Shown piece after piece: positions 35,193 to 44,909 of a DNA stretch of 64,000 bases. A program made the position numbers and the translations under genes. Each line of letters begins with the position of its first letter. Position 1 is the stretch's first letter. The stretch is from an uncultured Paracoccaceae bacterium. Lineage in GTDB: Bacteria > Pseudomonadota > Alphaproteobacteria > Rhodobacterales > Rhodobacteraceae. The notes under the pieces are model-generated. The model did no database searches. It was given only the letters and a program-made list of their open reading frames with translations, and was not told the origin of the DNA. The stretch covers positions 248,001 through 312,000 of the forward strand of contig CANKYO010000007.1 in assembly GCA_947488175.1 (NCBI GenBank), read 5' to 3'.

Positions 35193-35471
35193 TTACTCCT
35201 CTACACCGTATTCACGGTCGAGCTTGTTCATCCGCCAGGCGTAGAAAAAGATCAGAGCCAGAAAGACGAGGATTGACCCCTGCTGGGCAAACCAGAAACC
35301 AAGATCGGTGCCGCCGACCTCAATCCCCGCCAGCATCGGACGCAGCAGAATGCCGAACCCAAAGGACACCAGCGCCCATATGACAAGACTGATGATGATA
35401 AGCCTGAGATTGGCCTTCCAATAGCCTACCCCGTCCCGGGCCGCTCGTGTTTGTGATGTTTGATCCGCCAT
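35193..35471 (-). CDS. DUF4212 symporter small subunit
   Basis: 92 residues with two membrane helices (about 22-48 and 56-82) and a C-terminal MNKLDREYGVEE tail. DUF4212 proteins accompany VC_2705-type sodium:solute symporters and are thought to be a small subunit. Ends three bases before the symporter ATG. A GGAGGAGCG ribosome binding site lies before its start. Confidence 0.93.
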   Translation of the reverse strand: MADQTSQTRAARDGVGYWKANLRLIIISLVIWALVSFGFGILLRPMLAGIEVGGTDLGFWFAQQGSILVFLALIFFYAWRMNKLDREYGVEE

Positions 35472-35534
35472 ATGGCGCTCCTCCTTGTTTATTGGCTAAT
35501 TTGGGAACGGACGGTGACCGTCCGGCCCGTCTCC

Positions 35535-36221
35535 TTAGGCCACGACACTCTTGGTGAGTGCGCCAATGGCATCCTTTATCGCGGCAATCTCCCCCATTGC
35601 ATCCACGCGACGCAGCACGCCTTTCTCCTTATAGTATGCGATCAGCGGGGCTGTCTGCTCATGATATGCATCAAGGCGTGACATCACCGTTTTTGCATTG
35701 TCATCCGCCCGACGTGTCATCTGCTGTGCACCACAGCTGTCGCAGGTGTCTGCAACTTTGGGCGTCTTGAAGGTGTCGTGATACCCCTCACCGCAGGCCC
35801 CACAGGTGAACCGCCCGGCGATGCGGACAACCATTTTCACGTCGTCCACTTCCAGCAGGATCGCCGCGTCGATCTGTTGATCAGTCTCAGACAGCATCTC
35901 ATCCAGGGCTTCTGCTTGTGCGGTGGTGCGCGGGAACCCGTCCAGGATCACACCCTTGGCGCAGTCGGGCGCCGACAGTCTGTCACGCAAGATGGATATG
36001 ACAATGTCATCGCTGACAAGATCACCGGCTTCCATGACGGCCTTGGCGGCCTTGCCCGCATCGGAGCCTGAAGCGACTGCGGCGCGCAGCAAGTCACCGG
36101 TGGACAATTGCACGAGCCCGAACTGTTCTTCCAGCATCCGCGCCTGGGTGCCTTTGCCAGCACCCGGAGGCCCCAACAGGATAAGAACAGGCGGCGTTTG
36201 TGGTTGCCGGGAGCCGTCCAT
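35535..36221 (-). CDS. adk: adenylate kinase with zinc lid
   Basis: 228 residues. P-loop GPPGAGKGTQ (about 17-26), the AMP-binding STGDLLR and the DGFPRT motif, then a LID with four cysteines (CGAC and CDSC, about 140-160) that bind zinc. It converts ATP + AMP into two ADP. Its place between the symporter and acs is functional: acs releases AMP, which adenylate kinase recycles. The start overlaps the acs stop by one base. The N-terminal extension [11 protein letters not shown] is unusual, and a later start is not available. Confidence 0.95.
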   Translation of the reverse strand: MDGSRQPQTPPVLILLGPPGAGKGTQARMLEEQFGLVQLSTGDLLRAAVASGSDAGKAAKAVMEAGDLVSDDIVISILRDRLSAPDCAKGVILDGFPRTTAQAEALDEMLSETDQQIDAAILLEVDDVKMVVRIAGRFTCGACGEGYHDTFKTPKVADTCDSCGAQQMTRRADDNAKTVMSRLDAYHEQTAPLIAYYKEKGVLRRVDAMGEIAAIKDAIGALTKSVVA

Positions 36222-38200
36222 TACGCGTCCTCCCGGTTCATGCGATTTTCGATCAGGTCATCGACGACGGCGGGTTCAGCAAGCGTGGAGGTGTCACCAA
36301 GCGATCCAAAATCATCTTCGGCAATCTTGCGTAGGATGCGGCGCATGATCTTGCCCGAACGGGTCTTTGGCAGACCGGGTGCCCACTGGATCAGGTCAGG
36401 CTTGGCAATCGGCCCGATTTCCGACCGCACCCAAGTTTCAAGTTCCTTGCGCAGTTCCTCAGACGGTTCCTGCCCGTTCATCAGGGTGACATAGGCATAG
36501 ATGCCCTGCCCCTTGACGGGATGGGGGTAACCGACGACTGCAGCCTCGGCCACCTTGGCATGGGCGACCAGCGCGCTTTCGACCTCTGCCGTGCCCATCC
36601 GGTGACCAGAGACGTTGATAACATCGTCGACGCGGCCTGTGATCCAGTAATCGCCATCCGCATCGCGGCGGCAGCCGTCACCGGTGAAGTAGTAGCCCTT
36701 GTAGTCGCTGAAATAGGTCTTTTCGAACCGCTCGTGATCACCCCAGACGGTGCGCATCTGACCCGGCCAGCTATCGGCCAACACCAGCACGCCCTCTGCC
36801 TCTGTCGTGGTAATCTCTTCGCCTGATTGCGGATCCAGCACCTTGGGCACAATGCCAAAGAAAGGTTGCTGCGCAGAACCGGGTTTCAACTCTGTCGCGC
36901 CAGGCAGTGGTGTCAGCAGATGCCCACCTGTCTCAGTCTGCCACCAGGTATCGACGATGGGGCAGTTCCCTTTGCCCACGACATCGTTGTACCAGTTCCA
37001 CGCTTCAGGGTTGATCGGCTCGCCGACGGTACCGAGCACACGAAGGTCAGACAGATCGTAAGCTTCCACGGGATCATTACCGGCCGCCATCAAGGCGCGG
37101 ATCGCAGTCGGGGCTGTATAGAACTGGTTCACCTTGTACTTTTCGCATACAGCCCAGAACCGACCTGCGTCTGGATAGGTCGGAACACCTTCGAACATGA
37201 TTGTGGTCGCGCCATTGGCCAGCGGACCATAGACAATATAACTGTGGCCCGTGACCCAACCCACATCCGCGGTGCACCAAAAGACATCGCCCTCGTGATA
37301 GTCGAAGACCAGTTCATGGGTCATCGCCGCGTAGGTCAGGTATCCGCCCGATGTATGGACGACGCCTTTCGGCTGCCCAGTCGAACCCGAAGTGTACAGA
37401 ATAAATAGCGGATCCTCGGCATTCATTTCGGCGGGGGCTGCGTGATCATCCGCCTCAAGCGCCATTTCGTTGTAGTCATAGTCGCGGTCGGTCCATGTGG
37501 TCTGACCACCGGTGCGCTTGACGACAAGACATTTGACCTTGTCGCTACAATGCAAAAGGGCCGCATCGGTGTTCGACTTCAGCGCTGTTTTGCGCCCGCC
37601 GCGCGGCGCCTCATCTGCCGTGATCACGACCTTCGCATCGCAGCCATTAATCCGCGCACCCAGCGCATCAGGCGAGAAGCCGGCGAAGACAATGGAGTGG
37701 ATCGCGCCAATCCGGGCGCAGGCCAGCATGGCATAGGCGGCTTCGGGGATCATCGGCAGATAGATCACGACCCGGTCGCTTTTCTTGACGCCCAGCGTTT
37801 CAAGGATATTGGCCATCTTGCACACGCTGCGGTGCAAATCCTTGTAGGTGATGTGCAGGGCCTTGTCGTTTGGATCGTCAGGTTCCCAGATAATCGCTGT
37901 CTGATCGCCCCGCGTTTCAAGGTGGCGATCAATGCAGTTGGCGGACACGTTCAACACACCATCTTCGAACCATTTGATCGAAACATTACCGAGATCGAAA
38001 TTGACATTCCTGACCTTCGTGAACGGCTTGATCCAATCCAGACGCTTGCCCTGCTCTGCCCAAAAGGCATCAGGATCGGCAATCGAAGCCTGATACATGG
38101 ATTGATACTGTGCTGCATTCACGTGCGGTGTCCGCGCCGCACCCTTTGCGTCACCGGAGCTCTGGGCCATTCCGTTATCGGGTTGTTCGATGGTGTCCAT
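36221..38200 (-). CDS. acs: acetate--CoA ligase
   Basis: 659 residues. Adenylate-forming core motifs [33 protein letters not shown] and the C-terminal [10 protein letters not shown] whose Lys is the acetylation-controlled catalytic lysine. It activates acetate to acetyl-CoA. The frame opens 11 codons upstream, but the ATG at 38200 has a near-perfect GAGGAGG ribosome binding site six bases away. First gene of the acs-adk-DUF4212-symporter-DUF294 run. Confidence 0.96.
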   Translation of the reverse strand: MDTIEQPDNGMAQSSGDAKGAARTPHVNAAQYQSMYQASIADPDAFWAEQGKRLDWIKPFTKVRNVNFDLGNVSIKWFEDGVLNVSANCIDRHLETRGDQTAIIWEPDDPNDKALHITYKDLHRSVCKMANILETLGVKKSDRVVIYLPMIPEAAYAMLACARIGAIHSIVFAGFSPDALGARINGCDAKVVITADEAPRGGRKTALKSNTDAALLHCSDKVKCLVVKRTGGQTTWTDRDYDYNEMALEADDHAAPAEMNAEDPLFILYTSGSTGQPKGVVHTSGGYLTYAAMTHELVFDYHEGDVFWCTADVGWVTGHSYIVYGPLANGATTIMFEGVPTYPDAGRFWAVCEKYKVNQFYTAPTAIRALMAAGNDPVEAYDLSDLRVLGTVGEPINPEAWNWYNDVVGKGNCPIVDTWWQTETGGHLLTPLPGATELKPGSAQQPFFGIVPKVLDPQSGEEITTTEAEGVLVLADSWPGQMRTVWGDHERFEKTYFSDYKGYYFTGDGCRRDADGDYWITGRVDDVINVSGHRMGTAEVESALVAHAKVAEAAVVGYPHPVKGQGIYAYVTLMNGQEPSEELRKELETWVRSEIGPIAKPDLIQWAPGLPKTRSGKIMRRILRKIAEDDFGSLGDTSTLAEPAVVDDLIENRMNREDA

Positions 38201-38714
38201 GTCAGCCTCCTCAAACTGATGGCGAAGGGACACCCTTTCCTAAAGATAGCCGTTCGTCCCCACGCCCTGTAAAGGAGTAATAGAGACTTGTGAGCCTCAC
38301 ATAAACTAAACCATTGGCTTAAATCATTTTTTTTGCAAATTTTTTTTCATGTCTGTGAAAGGTTTGTAAAATTCTACCGCTTGGCGACCTCAACTACAGG
38401 CAATACCAGCATTTTTGTCTGTTAACCTTGGGGAAAGGATTTCGCTGTTAGCGCCCAAAGAGCATCCCGGCTTTTATGTCACCAACTTGGCAGGTGATGC
38501 TTTGTCCCGCGCGACTGAATTGCGGGCGAGAGCGGATTACCGGCGCGGGCATGACATCTTCGCCATCTCGAATCGAGCGTGTCACAACCCAAGTATTATG
38601 AGCATCAGTCAGCTTTGGGCAGTTACTCGCACGTCATGGCGCCGCTTAGGCGATACCTTCCACGATTACTCTCTTTTATGATGTAAGTACTATATGCGGC
38701 CGATCAGCACGGCG
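38201..38714. other. gene-free region upstream of acs
   Basis: 513 bases. The acs-proximal half is AT-rich with T runs (about 38325-38375) and probably holds the acs promoter. A TTG-initiated frame (38415-38681, 88 codons) is open but has no ribosome binding site or recognisable motif, so it is not called. Confidence 0.5.
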
Positions 38715-38894
38715 TCAGTTGCCCGACACAGCCGAAGCGCCGCCATCCTGTACCGTGGTGTCAACATCATCAGCGGTCCATGCAAGAAAGGCGACAAAAA
38801 CGGCCGCAACCAACAAGGCCGCAGCGAGAATGCCAATCAACGGCCCCCGGTGACGTTTCTTTTGCGTTTCGACGTTTGTTTCAGGTGCTGACAT
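38715..38894 (-). CDS. small single-pass membrane protein
   Basis: 59 residues: a charged N-terminus ending KKRHRG, one helix (about 19-42, IGILAAALLVAAVFVAFLAWTA) and a short acidic tail. The frame is open to 38966, but the ATG at 38894 follows AAAGCAGAGGTTTTTTT. A GGAAC-N16-AGTT box lies upstream, so it is probably under the stress sigma factor. Function unknown. Confidence 0.68.
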   Translation of the reverse strand: MSAPETNVETQKKRHRGPLIGILAAALLVAAVFVAFLAWTADDVDTTVQDGGASAVSGN

Positions 38895-38924
38895 AAAAAA
38901 ACCTCTGCTTTGCTTCAAAGCGAT

Positions 38925-38949
38925 AACTGGCAAATCGCCTTTTCGTTCC
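38925..38949 (-). promoter_or_regulatory. EcfG-type promoter for the small membrane protein
   Basis: On the minus strand GGAAC, 16 bases, then AGTT, close to the GGAAC-N16/17-CGTT EcfG consensus. It lies about 30 bases before the ATG at 38894 and faces the next promoter. Confidence 0.6.
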
Positions 38950-38958
38950 ATCTTCGGG

Positions 38959-38984
38959 GGAACCAATCAAGCAAATACCGTGTT
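38959..38984 (+). promoter_or_regulatory. EcfG-type promoter for the AI-2E-like permease
   Basis: GGAAC, 17 bases, then TGTT, 21 bases before the ATG at 39006. Same box as that before phyR and elaB apart from one base of spacing. Confidence 0.62.
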
Positions 38985-39005
38985 AGGCGTCGAAGGAGCC
39001 CAATT

Positions 39006-40061
39006 ATGGCCAATCAATCCGCTTTGCGTATTTGCATCACATTGCTGACTGCTATCGCTGTTTTTACCGTCCTGCGGTACGCTAAGGATCTGTTTGCGCC
39101 GGTGATCACTGCGCTCCTTCTTGGCATTGTCATGACGCCGCTGTCCGACCTGATGGATCGGATGCGCATTCCTTCGGCGCTGGCGGCATTTGTTTCGGTG
39201 ACCCTTGCGCTGCTCTCAATTCTTTTACTGATCCTGCTGATTGAGCCTTATGTCACCCAGGTGATTGATCGCGCGCCCGTCATATGGAACGAACTTCGCA
39301 CAACCGTTGATGAGTTGAAGCGCATCATGCGGGGCATCGAAGAAATGACCGAGGACGTCGCGGCTGCAATCGAGGCGAGCCCCAACACAGAGGAGGGTGG
39401 GCCCGTCGCCTTGCCGTCCCTGACCGATGCCCTGTTTCTGGCGCCGCAATTCGCAGCACAGATCATGATTTTTACAGGTACACTCTATTTCTTTCTGATG
39501 GCACGCAACGGTATCTATGACTGGGTCAGCGCGTCCTTCGCTTCATTTGGCGAAAGCGATCTGCGATATGCCGCCAAGCAGGTTTCGCGCTATGTGCTGA
39601 CCATAAGCATGATCAATCTGGGCTTCGGCGTTTTGGTCACAATCATCATGCAGTTGATCGGGATGCCCTCGCCGATTGTATGGGGGGTTTTGGCCTTTGC
39701 GCTCAACTTTGTGCTTTATCTGGGTCCAGCGGTGCTGATCGCAACCTTGCTGGTCGCGGGGATCGTTGTTTTTGACGGGGCGGCCAGTTTTCTGCCTGCG
39801 GCGATCTATCTGACCCTGAATGCGACCGAGGCGCAGTTCGTCACACCGACGCTTGTGGGCAAAAGCCTAGCGGTCAATCCGCTGCTGGTCTTTCTGTCGC
39901 TTGTCTTCTGGCTGTGGTTATGGGGCCCCATCGGTGGCATCATCGCCATCCCGCTGTTGGTTTGGAGCCTGTCGGTTCTCAAGGGCCTTTCTGGTCAGAC
40001 CATCTCTTCCGGGACGCCCGGCAAATTGCGCGCGAGTTCAGAGGAAGAACCGATTGCGTAA
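39006..40061 (+). CDS. AI-2E-family (PF01594) membrane transporter
   Basis: 351 residues with about eight membrane helices: paired helices at the N-terminus, a coiled central segment (about 85-145) and a C-terminal set with FALNFVLYLGP and LWLWGPIGGIIAIP, the family hallmark. Members transport unknown compounds; the AI-2 name is historical. The ATG follows GAAGGAG. It is preceded by an EcfG-type box. Its last 67 bases overlap the end of the convergent phospholipase D gene, an unusually long overlap. Confidence 0.88.
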   Translation: MANQSALRICITLLTAIAVFTVLRYAKDLFAPVITALLLGIVMTPLSDLMDRMRIPSALAAFVSVTLALLSILLLILLIEPYVTQVIDRAPVIWNELRTTVDELKRIMRGIEEMTEDVAAAIEASPNTEEGGPVALPSLTDALFLAPQFAAQIMIFTGTLYFFLMARNGIYDWVSASFASFGESDLRYAAKQVSRYVLTISMINLGFGVLVTIIMQLIGMPSPIVWGVLAFALNFVLYLGPAVLIATLLVAGIVVFDGAASFLPAAIYLTLNATEAQFVTPTLVGKSLAVNPLLVFLSLVFWLWLWGPIGGIIAIPLLVWSLSVLKGLSGQTISSGTPGKLRASSEEEPIA

Positions 40062-41533
40062 GGCAACAGAAAGCCCTTCCTTTCTGTTGGTTCAAGCTGG
40101 GCATTTCTTGCGGCATGGGCCGACCACGCCTCGCAAGCGGTCAGATCGGAAAAACAGGCAGGGTCTGCGTCCGGCCCCAGCCAATGCGAAAAGCATCGCG
40201 ATTTCAGTTGCGCCACTTCGGCGGTTGACTGTGTTCCAACCCCGGCTTCGGTATCCCACGCAAAGCTGCGTCCATTGAGGTTGGCGGACGCGACCATCGC
40301 ATACTGATCATCGAATATCGACACTTTGGCATGCAGATAGACGAGCGGCGCATCAAACAGGGCCGCCCTGCCCTTCTCATTGGTTGGTCTGGGTTGGGCT
40401 GGCGAACCGATAAAGGCGCGTGGCCCGAACGCCCCTTGGACGATCTTGATGCATTCCCGCTGCAGATGCTCGCCATATGCTGCATCGCTGCCGGGTTCAT
40501 CCTTAAACGCGACATCCTCTGGTGCTGCAGGCAGGATCAGGATCATGGTCAGCCCCGGCTTTTCCTGCGCACGTCTGGCGAGTTCGTTTGCCAGGTCGCG
40601 ATCGCGAAAGAACTGTGTTTCCAGATAGACCAGATTTTCTGTCTCGGCGATCTGAAGCTTGTGCCTTTCCGCAAGCTCACCGACAACTGGCTTGGGCGAC
40701 ATAAACGGCAGCGACAGTTTGCGCCGCGCCGACAGCGTACGCAGCAACAGCTTTGTGGTGTTTGGTTTCCGGCCGTTGGTAACCGCCTGAAAGCTGGCCA
40801 GATGTGATGCTGCCTCTTCAGCCACCGGTCCATCTACGATCACCTGCACATCATGCCATGTCTGATCGGCTGACTGCTGATGCGCTGGCGTGTCGTATCG
40901 ACGGTCGTTCAAATCAAGCCCACCGATGTAAAGGCGCTGTTTGTCGAACACCGCGAGCTTCTGGTGGTGGGTCGCAGGAACCAGCGCGGGCGGTGGAAAG
41001 CGGCGTGCCCGCAAACCATCGCTGGTCTTGCGCAACATGGGGCGCAATCGTGGTGCCGTCTTCAGAAAATCGTCGCGGGCTGCATCATTCTCTAATGCCG
41101 CATCGGCAAGCTCGTCATTGATTTCCTTGATCAATCTTGGCCATAGCAGCAATCGGGGCAGTAGCCCCACCCGCGCCGGATGCATGGACGCGCTGACGCT
41201 GAGCAAGTCGGGGTGACGTGACGCTTCGGCTGCGGCATGGAGTTGTCTGACGCATCGCCATGTGTATTGGTGGTTTTCGAGGCGGACCACAGGATCAAAA
41301 TCGGTGATGGCAATCGAAATTCGCACACCCCGATTGAGGGTTGCAACGATCAGGTCGAACCATGTTTCTCCCAGTTCACACGCCTCGGGGGAGCGCAGTT
41401 TGGTCGTCACATCGAAGATCCGGAAACCTGCCGCGATTTCCGTGTTTGCTGCCAGAAACTGGCGCTCCAAGGCGGGATAGGCTTCCTGCGCCGTCAGCAA
41501 CACCTCAAAGTGTCGATCCAGCGTGTCCTCCAT
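39995..41533 (-). CDS. phospholipase D-family protein
   Basis: 512 residues with two HKD motifs: HHQKLAVFDKQRLYIGGLD and LHAKVSIFDDQYAMVASANL. The family hydrolyses or transfers phosphatidyl groups, or acts as a nuclease; this two-domain form without signal peptide may be cytoplasmic. The start overlaps the end of the sensor kinase gene, so it is downstream of nepR-ecfG-phyK. The C-terminus overlaps the AI-2E-like gene on the other strand. Confidence 0.88.
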   Translation of the reverse strand: MEDTLDRHFEVLLTAQEAYPALERQFLAANTEIAAGFRIFDVTTKLRSPEACELGETWFDLIVATLNRGVRISIAITDFDPVVRLENHQYTWRCVRQLHAAAEASRHPDLLSVSASMHPARVGLLPRLLLWPRLIKEINDELADAALENDAARDDFLKTAPRLRPMLRKTSDGLRARRFPPPALVPATHHQKLAVFDKQRLYIGGLDLNDRRYDTPAHQQSADQTWHDVQVIVDGPVAEEAASHLASFQAVTNGRKPNTTKLLLRTLSARRKLSLPFMSPKPVVGELAERHKLQIAETENLVYLETQFFRDRDLANELARRAQEKPGLTMILILPAAPEDVAFKDEPGSDAAYGEHLQRECIKIVQGAFGPRAFIGSPAQPRPTNEKGRAALFDAPLVYLHAKVSIFDDQYAMVASANLNGRSFAWDTEAGVGTQSTAEVAQLKSRCFSHWLGPDADPACFSDLTACEAWSAHAARNAQLEPTERKGFLLPYAIGSSSELARNLPGVPEEMV

Positions 41534-43236
41534 CAGAAGTCTCGCGCTTCTGGCACGAACTCTTCGACTTTGAACGGTATTGTCATTGTGTAGCTTTCCG
41601 GTGCTTCATTTACTTCGATTTTGCCCCCTAGCTGGATCGCAAATGCATTGATTAACTGCGCGCCAAGACCAGTACTTTCAGCATCCGACATTCGCCCGAC
41701 GGAGTTGGCAATGGACAGCGTGCACATTCCGTCAGCCTGTGTCAGGGACACGGCCAACCACGGTTTTTCACCCCCCGCGCTGCCCAGATACTTCATTGCA
41801 TTTGTTGCCGCTTCCGACAGCAACAGGGACAGAGGAACCGCCTGATCGGGATAGAGCATGACTGCTTCAATGTCTTTTTTCACCGCAATTGAATTGCTGT
41901 CTTCCATTGCCACTTCGACGACTTTTTCGATGATCTCATTTGCCAGATTGCCGGCATTCACCAGGCCGCCGTACTGTGATTGATAAAGATCACGGTGGAT
42001 CGTGGCGAGGCTGAGGACACGATCCTGCAGCCGTAGCAGCACGGATCGGGTCTCGTCCTCTTCGGCGGTGCGAATATGCATGTTCATGATGGACGATATC
42101 AGTTGCAAGTTGTTCTTGACCCGGTGATGCACTTCTTTGATCAGCACGTTCTTCTCGCGCAACGCATTCTCCATGCCTGCTTCTTCGCGCAGGATATCAT
42201 CTGTCATTTGTGCAAAGTTGTCATAGAGGGCCTGCATTTCATTGGGCATCGACAACCGACGCCCAAATGAATCCGTCGAGCGCTTTTTGGCGAAAACATC
42301 CATGTCGGCGCGCAATCGGGTAATATGGCGCAAAACCAGCGTGTAGATCGACAGCATCGCAACCGCCATACTTGCAAACCACATCAGCGCCGGAAACAAG
42401 GCGGGCTTTAACAGCAGTGAAATTGGGCCGCCAAACCCATCATCACGCCGCCAGATGCCCAGAACGCTCGCCGGGCTGCCTTCTACAGGGACGATTGTAT
42501 AGGTGTGTAAGTCGCCACGTGAGTCTTCCGCCTGAAACACGGTGCTTACCGCCGATTTCATCTCGGCCAGTGTCCGGTCTGAAGGCAGCTGTGCCGCTGC
42601 GCCCGCAATCGTAGAGCGTGCCATGAGAATTTCGCCGTTCTGATTGAACGTGATCAGCTCCTCTAGGCCAAGCGCGGCCAAGTCTTCTGTCGTCTCCTGC
42701 AGGCCTGTATTCGGGATGGAAATCGAGATGAAGCCGGCAAAGACATCATCAATCAGATACGGCTCTGAGATCACAAACACAGATTGACCGCTCAGCGGGG
42801 CCGCCGGATTTGCTACAATCGTCGGTGCGCGGGCCGCCATAGCATCCGCAAAGAACGGATCGCCGGAAAAATCATAGCTGCGGTCAGCGGAAGAGCATGT
42901 GACGATCCCGGAAAGTGGCAGGATCCCGATGAAGCTGAAAGTCTCATCGTTTTCGACAAATTCAGACAGAACACGCTTACATCTGTCGGGGTTTCCGACG
43001 AAGTCATCGGCCACCATCGCAAAGAAGCCGGCCGCCCCGAGGGCGCGTTGGATAATCAGTTCTTCTGATTTCGCGGCCTTTTCCGTCAGGGCCAGCAGCG
43101 CCAGATCCGCATTGCGTTCAGCCTCTGCCGCGACCCTGCTGGTTTGAAAAATTGCGACCGATCCAAGCGGAAACAGGGCAAGTGTCATGAGCAGAACAAT
43201 CTGCACACGCAGGCTGTTGAGCCAGCCGGTTTTCAT
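41533..43236 (-). CDS. PhyK-like HWE/HisKA_2 sensor histidine kinase
   Basis: 567 residues. TM1 (about 12-30), a periplasmic Cache-like sensor (about 35-270), TM2 (about 275-297), a HAMP-like linker, and a HisKA_2 dimerisation domain with phospho-acceptor HHRVKNNLQLISSI (about 365-378), followed by an ATPase domain with LLLSEAATNAMKY and TGLGAQLI. It is coupled to ecfG by an ATGA overlap. In other alphaproteobacteria such kinases phosphorylate PhyR to start the general stress response. Confidence 0.92.
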   Translation of the reverse strand: MKTGWLNSLRVQIVLLMTLALFPLGSVAIFQTSRVAAEAERNADLALLALTEKAAKSEELIIQRALGAAGFFAMVADDFVGNPDRCKRVLSEFVENDETFSFIGILPLSGIVTCSSADRSYDFSGDPFFADAMAARAPTIVANPAAPLSGQSVFVISEPYLIDDVFAGFISISIPNTGLQETTEDLAALGLEELITFNQNGEILMARSTIAGAAAQLPSDRTLAEMKSAVSTVFQAEDSRGDLHTYTIVPVEGSPASVLGIWRRDDGFGGPISLLLKPALFPALMWFASMAVAMLSIYTLVLRHITRLRADMDVFAKKRSTDSFGRRLSMPNEMQALYDNFAQMTDDILREEAGMENALREKNVLIKEVHHRVKNNLQLISSIMNMHIRTAEEDETRSVLLRLQDRVLSLATIHRDLYQSQYGGLVNAGNLANEIIEKVVEVAMEDSNSIAVKKDIEAVMLYPDQAVPLSLLLSEAATNAMKYLGSAGGEKPWLAVSLTQADGMCTLSIANSVGRMSDAESTGLGAQLINAFAIQLGGKIEVNEAPESYTMTIPFKVEEFVPEARDF

Positions 43237-43790
43237 TTCGTGGCAAAACCCGAACCGCTGACAACCGCCATCGTGGCCTGATCGGTCAACTCAAGAGTGT
43301 CGTCATCCTCGAGCTTGAGAAGTTGGGTCAGTTTTGCACGCCCGCGATTAACCCTGCTTTTCATCGTTCCTGTCGCCACCCCGCACATTTCCCCTGCATC
43401 TTCGTAGGAAAATCCGGAGGCGCCGACAAGGATCAATGCTTCGCGCTGCTCGTCGGGCAATTGATTGAAGGCGACTTTGAAATCCATCATCTGCAACCGC
43501 CCGTCATGTTCGGGCTTCACTGACAATTGGCCGGACATCACGTCGTCGACATCCGCCACTTCACGGTTCAACTTGCGGCGAGAAGTGTAAAAATTGTTGC
43601 GCAAAATTGTAAAAAGCCAGGCCCGCATATTCGTCCCTGGCGTAAATTTATCGATATTTGACCATGCCTTCAGCACCGTGTCCTGCATCATATCATCTGC
43701 TGTTGCACGGTTGCGTGTGAGGCTCATCGCAAATGCACGCAGTGCTGGTAAGTGATCGACCAGCTCGTCTCTTGGATCTGGTGCAGTCAT
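43233..43790 (-). CDS. ecfG: general stress sigma factor EcfG
   Basis: 185 residues. Region 2 shows LTRNRATADDMMQDTVLKAW and region 4 LPDEQREALILVGASGFSYEDAGEMCGVATGTMKSRVNRGRA. ECF15 members pair with NepR. The start overlaps the nepR stop (ATGA), and the kinase follows by another ATGA. Boxes GGAAC-N16/17-NGTT upstream of several neighbouring genes fit its known consensus. Confidence 0.95.
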   Translation of the reverse strand: MTAPDPRDELVDHLPALRAFAMSLTRNRATADDMMQDTVLKAWSNIDKFTPGTNMRAWLFTILRNNFYTSRRKLNREVADVDDVMSGQLSVKPEHDGRLQMMDFKVAFNQLPDEQREALILVGASGFSYEDAGEMCGVATGTMKSRVNRGRAKLTQLLKLEDDDTLELTDQATMAVVSGSGFATK

Positions 43791-43951
43791 TTTTTTGTCT
43801 TGCGCTCGTCGTCCTGCGCACGCAAAACGGCAAGAAGATCGGTGATTTGGGTGGGCATTTCGTCGCCTTCCAAGTCAGAGAAGACCTGCTTGAGGTTTTC
43901 GTCTATGTACTTGGCAATCTTTGCCTTTTTGGGATCGTCTTGACCTGCCAT
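43787..43951 (-). CDS. nepR: anti-sigma factor NepR
   Basis: 54 residues. The helical core YIDENLKQVFSDL and MPTQITDLLAVLRAQ matches NepR, which holds EcfG until phosphorylated PhyR removes it. The frame opens to 43984, but the ATG at 43951 starts with the usual MAGQDDPKKAKIAKY. Short enough to be missed by gene callers. Divergent from phyR with 101 bases between. Confidence 0.92.
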   Translation of the reverse strand: MAGQDDPKKAKIAKYIDENLKQVFSDLEGDEMPTQITDLLAVLRAQDDERKTKK

Positions 43952-43994
43952 GCTCTTACCTTGCCTCGTGAACGAAAAAACCACTGCCTGATAC

Positions 43995-44019
43995 GGAACG
44001 AACCAGACGTGTCAGTGTT
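43995..44019 (+). promoter_or_regulatory. EcfG-type promoter for phyR
   Basis: GGAAC, 16 bases, then TGTT, 33 bases before the phyR ATG. Autoregulation of phyR by EcfG is known in the group. Confidence 0.72.
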
Positions 44020-44026
44020 TGGTTCC
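44001..44026 (-). promoter_or_regulatory. EcfG-type promoter for nepR-ecfG
   Basis: On the minus strand GGAAC (44022-44026), 17 bases, then GGTT (44001-44004). It overlaps the phyR promoter base for base, so the two could not be occupied together. Confidence 0.68.
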
Positions 44027-44052
44027 AAGTAAAATGAAAAAAGGTCAAAAAA

Positions 44053-44862
44053 ATGAATAACACGACTGCGGATGCAAATTTCTCGGATCTCATCGCTGAA
44101 CAATTGCCGTATCTGCGCCGCTATACAAGGGCTCTGACCGGGTCACAATCGCGTGGTGACAAATATACAGTCGCAACGCTGGAATTGATCCTCAAAGACC
44201 GGTCGCCCTTCGAAAACGATGACCCGATCAAGGTCAATCTATTCAAGTGTTTTCATGCGATCTGGACCTCTTCGGGTCAGGCGCTATCCGAACCGGAAGA
44301 TGGGCTGCGCGGTCGGGCGCAGGGCCTTCTTGCCAAGCTGACGGCAAACTCACGCGAGGCATTGCTTTTGCGGACTATCGAAGAATTCAGCCTGAACCAC
44401 ATCGCCACCATCATGCAGACCGATGTCGACGAAGTGCGACGTTTGATTTCCGCGGCCAACGAAGAACTGGCAGGCAGTATCAAGGGCAACGTCATGATTA
44501 TCGAAGACGAGCCCATTATCGCCGCCGATCTTACGGCCATTGTCGAAGGGTTGGGCCATCGGGTCACCGGCGTGGCCCGCACCCACAAAGAAGCGATCAG
44601 TTTGGGTAACGATGAGAGCGCCGATTTGATCCTCGCCGATATCCAGCTTGCCGATAACTCCTCAGGTATTGATGCGGTCAACGACTTGCTTCAAACGATG
44701 GACGTTCCGGTGATTTTCATCACCGCTTTCCCGGAACGCCTACTGACTGGTGACAGACCAGAGCCTGCATTTCTGATCTCCAAGCCATTTCAAGAGGCGC
44801 AGGTGCAGTCGGCCGTCAGCCAGGCTATGTTTTTTGCGTCAACCGCTACATTAAAAGCTTAA
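44053..44862 (+). CDS. phyR: PhyR response regulator (anti-anti-sigma)
   Basis: 269 residues. The N-terminal sigma-like domain (about 8-140, LIAEQLPYLRRYTRALTGS) mimics EcfG to bind NepR. The C-terminal receiver has VMIIEDEPII, the phospho-acceptor in LILADIQL, IFITAFPERLL (the FATGUY-type motif) and SKPFQ. Activation by the adjacent kinase releases EcfG. Divergent from nepR. Confidence 0.96.
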   Translation: MNNTTADANFSDLIAEQLPYLRRYTRALTGSQSRGDKYTVATLELILKDRSPFENDDPIKVNLFKCFHAIWTSSGQALSEPEDGLRGRAQGLLAKLTANSREALLLRTIEEFSLNHIATIMQTDVDEVRRLISAANEELAGSIKGNVMIIEDEPIIAADLTAIVEGLGHRVTGVARTHKEAISLGNDESADLILADIQLADNSSGIDAVNDLLQTMDVPVIFITAFPERLLTGDRPEPAFLISKPFQEAQVQSAVSQAMFFASTATLKA

Positions 44863-44870
44863 CTGCTCAC

Positions 44871-44901
44871 AAAAGGGCCCGCAGCCAGATCGCTGCGGGC
44901 C
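44871..44901. terminator. terminator between phyR and dps
   Basis: A 9-bp stem GGCCCGCAG/CTGCGGGCC. The T-run is good on the minus strand (CTTTTG) and weak on the plus strand, so it mainly serves the dps gene. Confidence 0.75.
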
Positions 44902-44909
44902 TTAGTTGT

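Noticed and set aside
38415-38681. 88-codon TTG-initiated frame upstream of acs
   Set aside because: No ribosome binding site, no recognisable motif, and lies in an AT-rich presumed promoter region.
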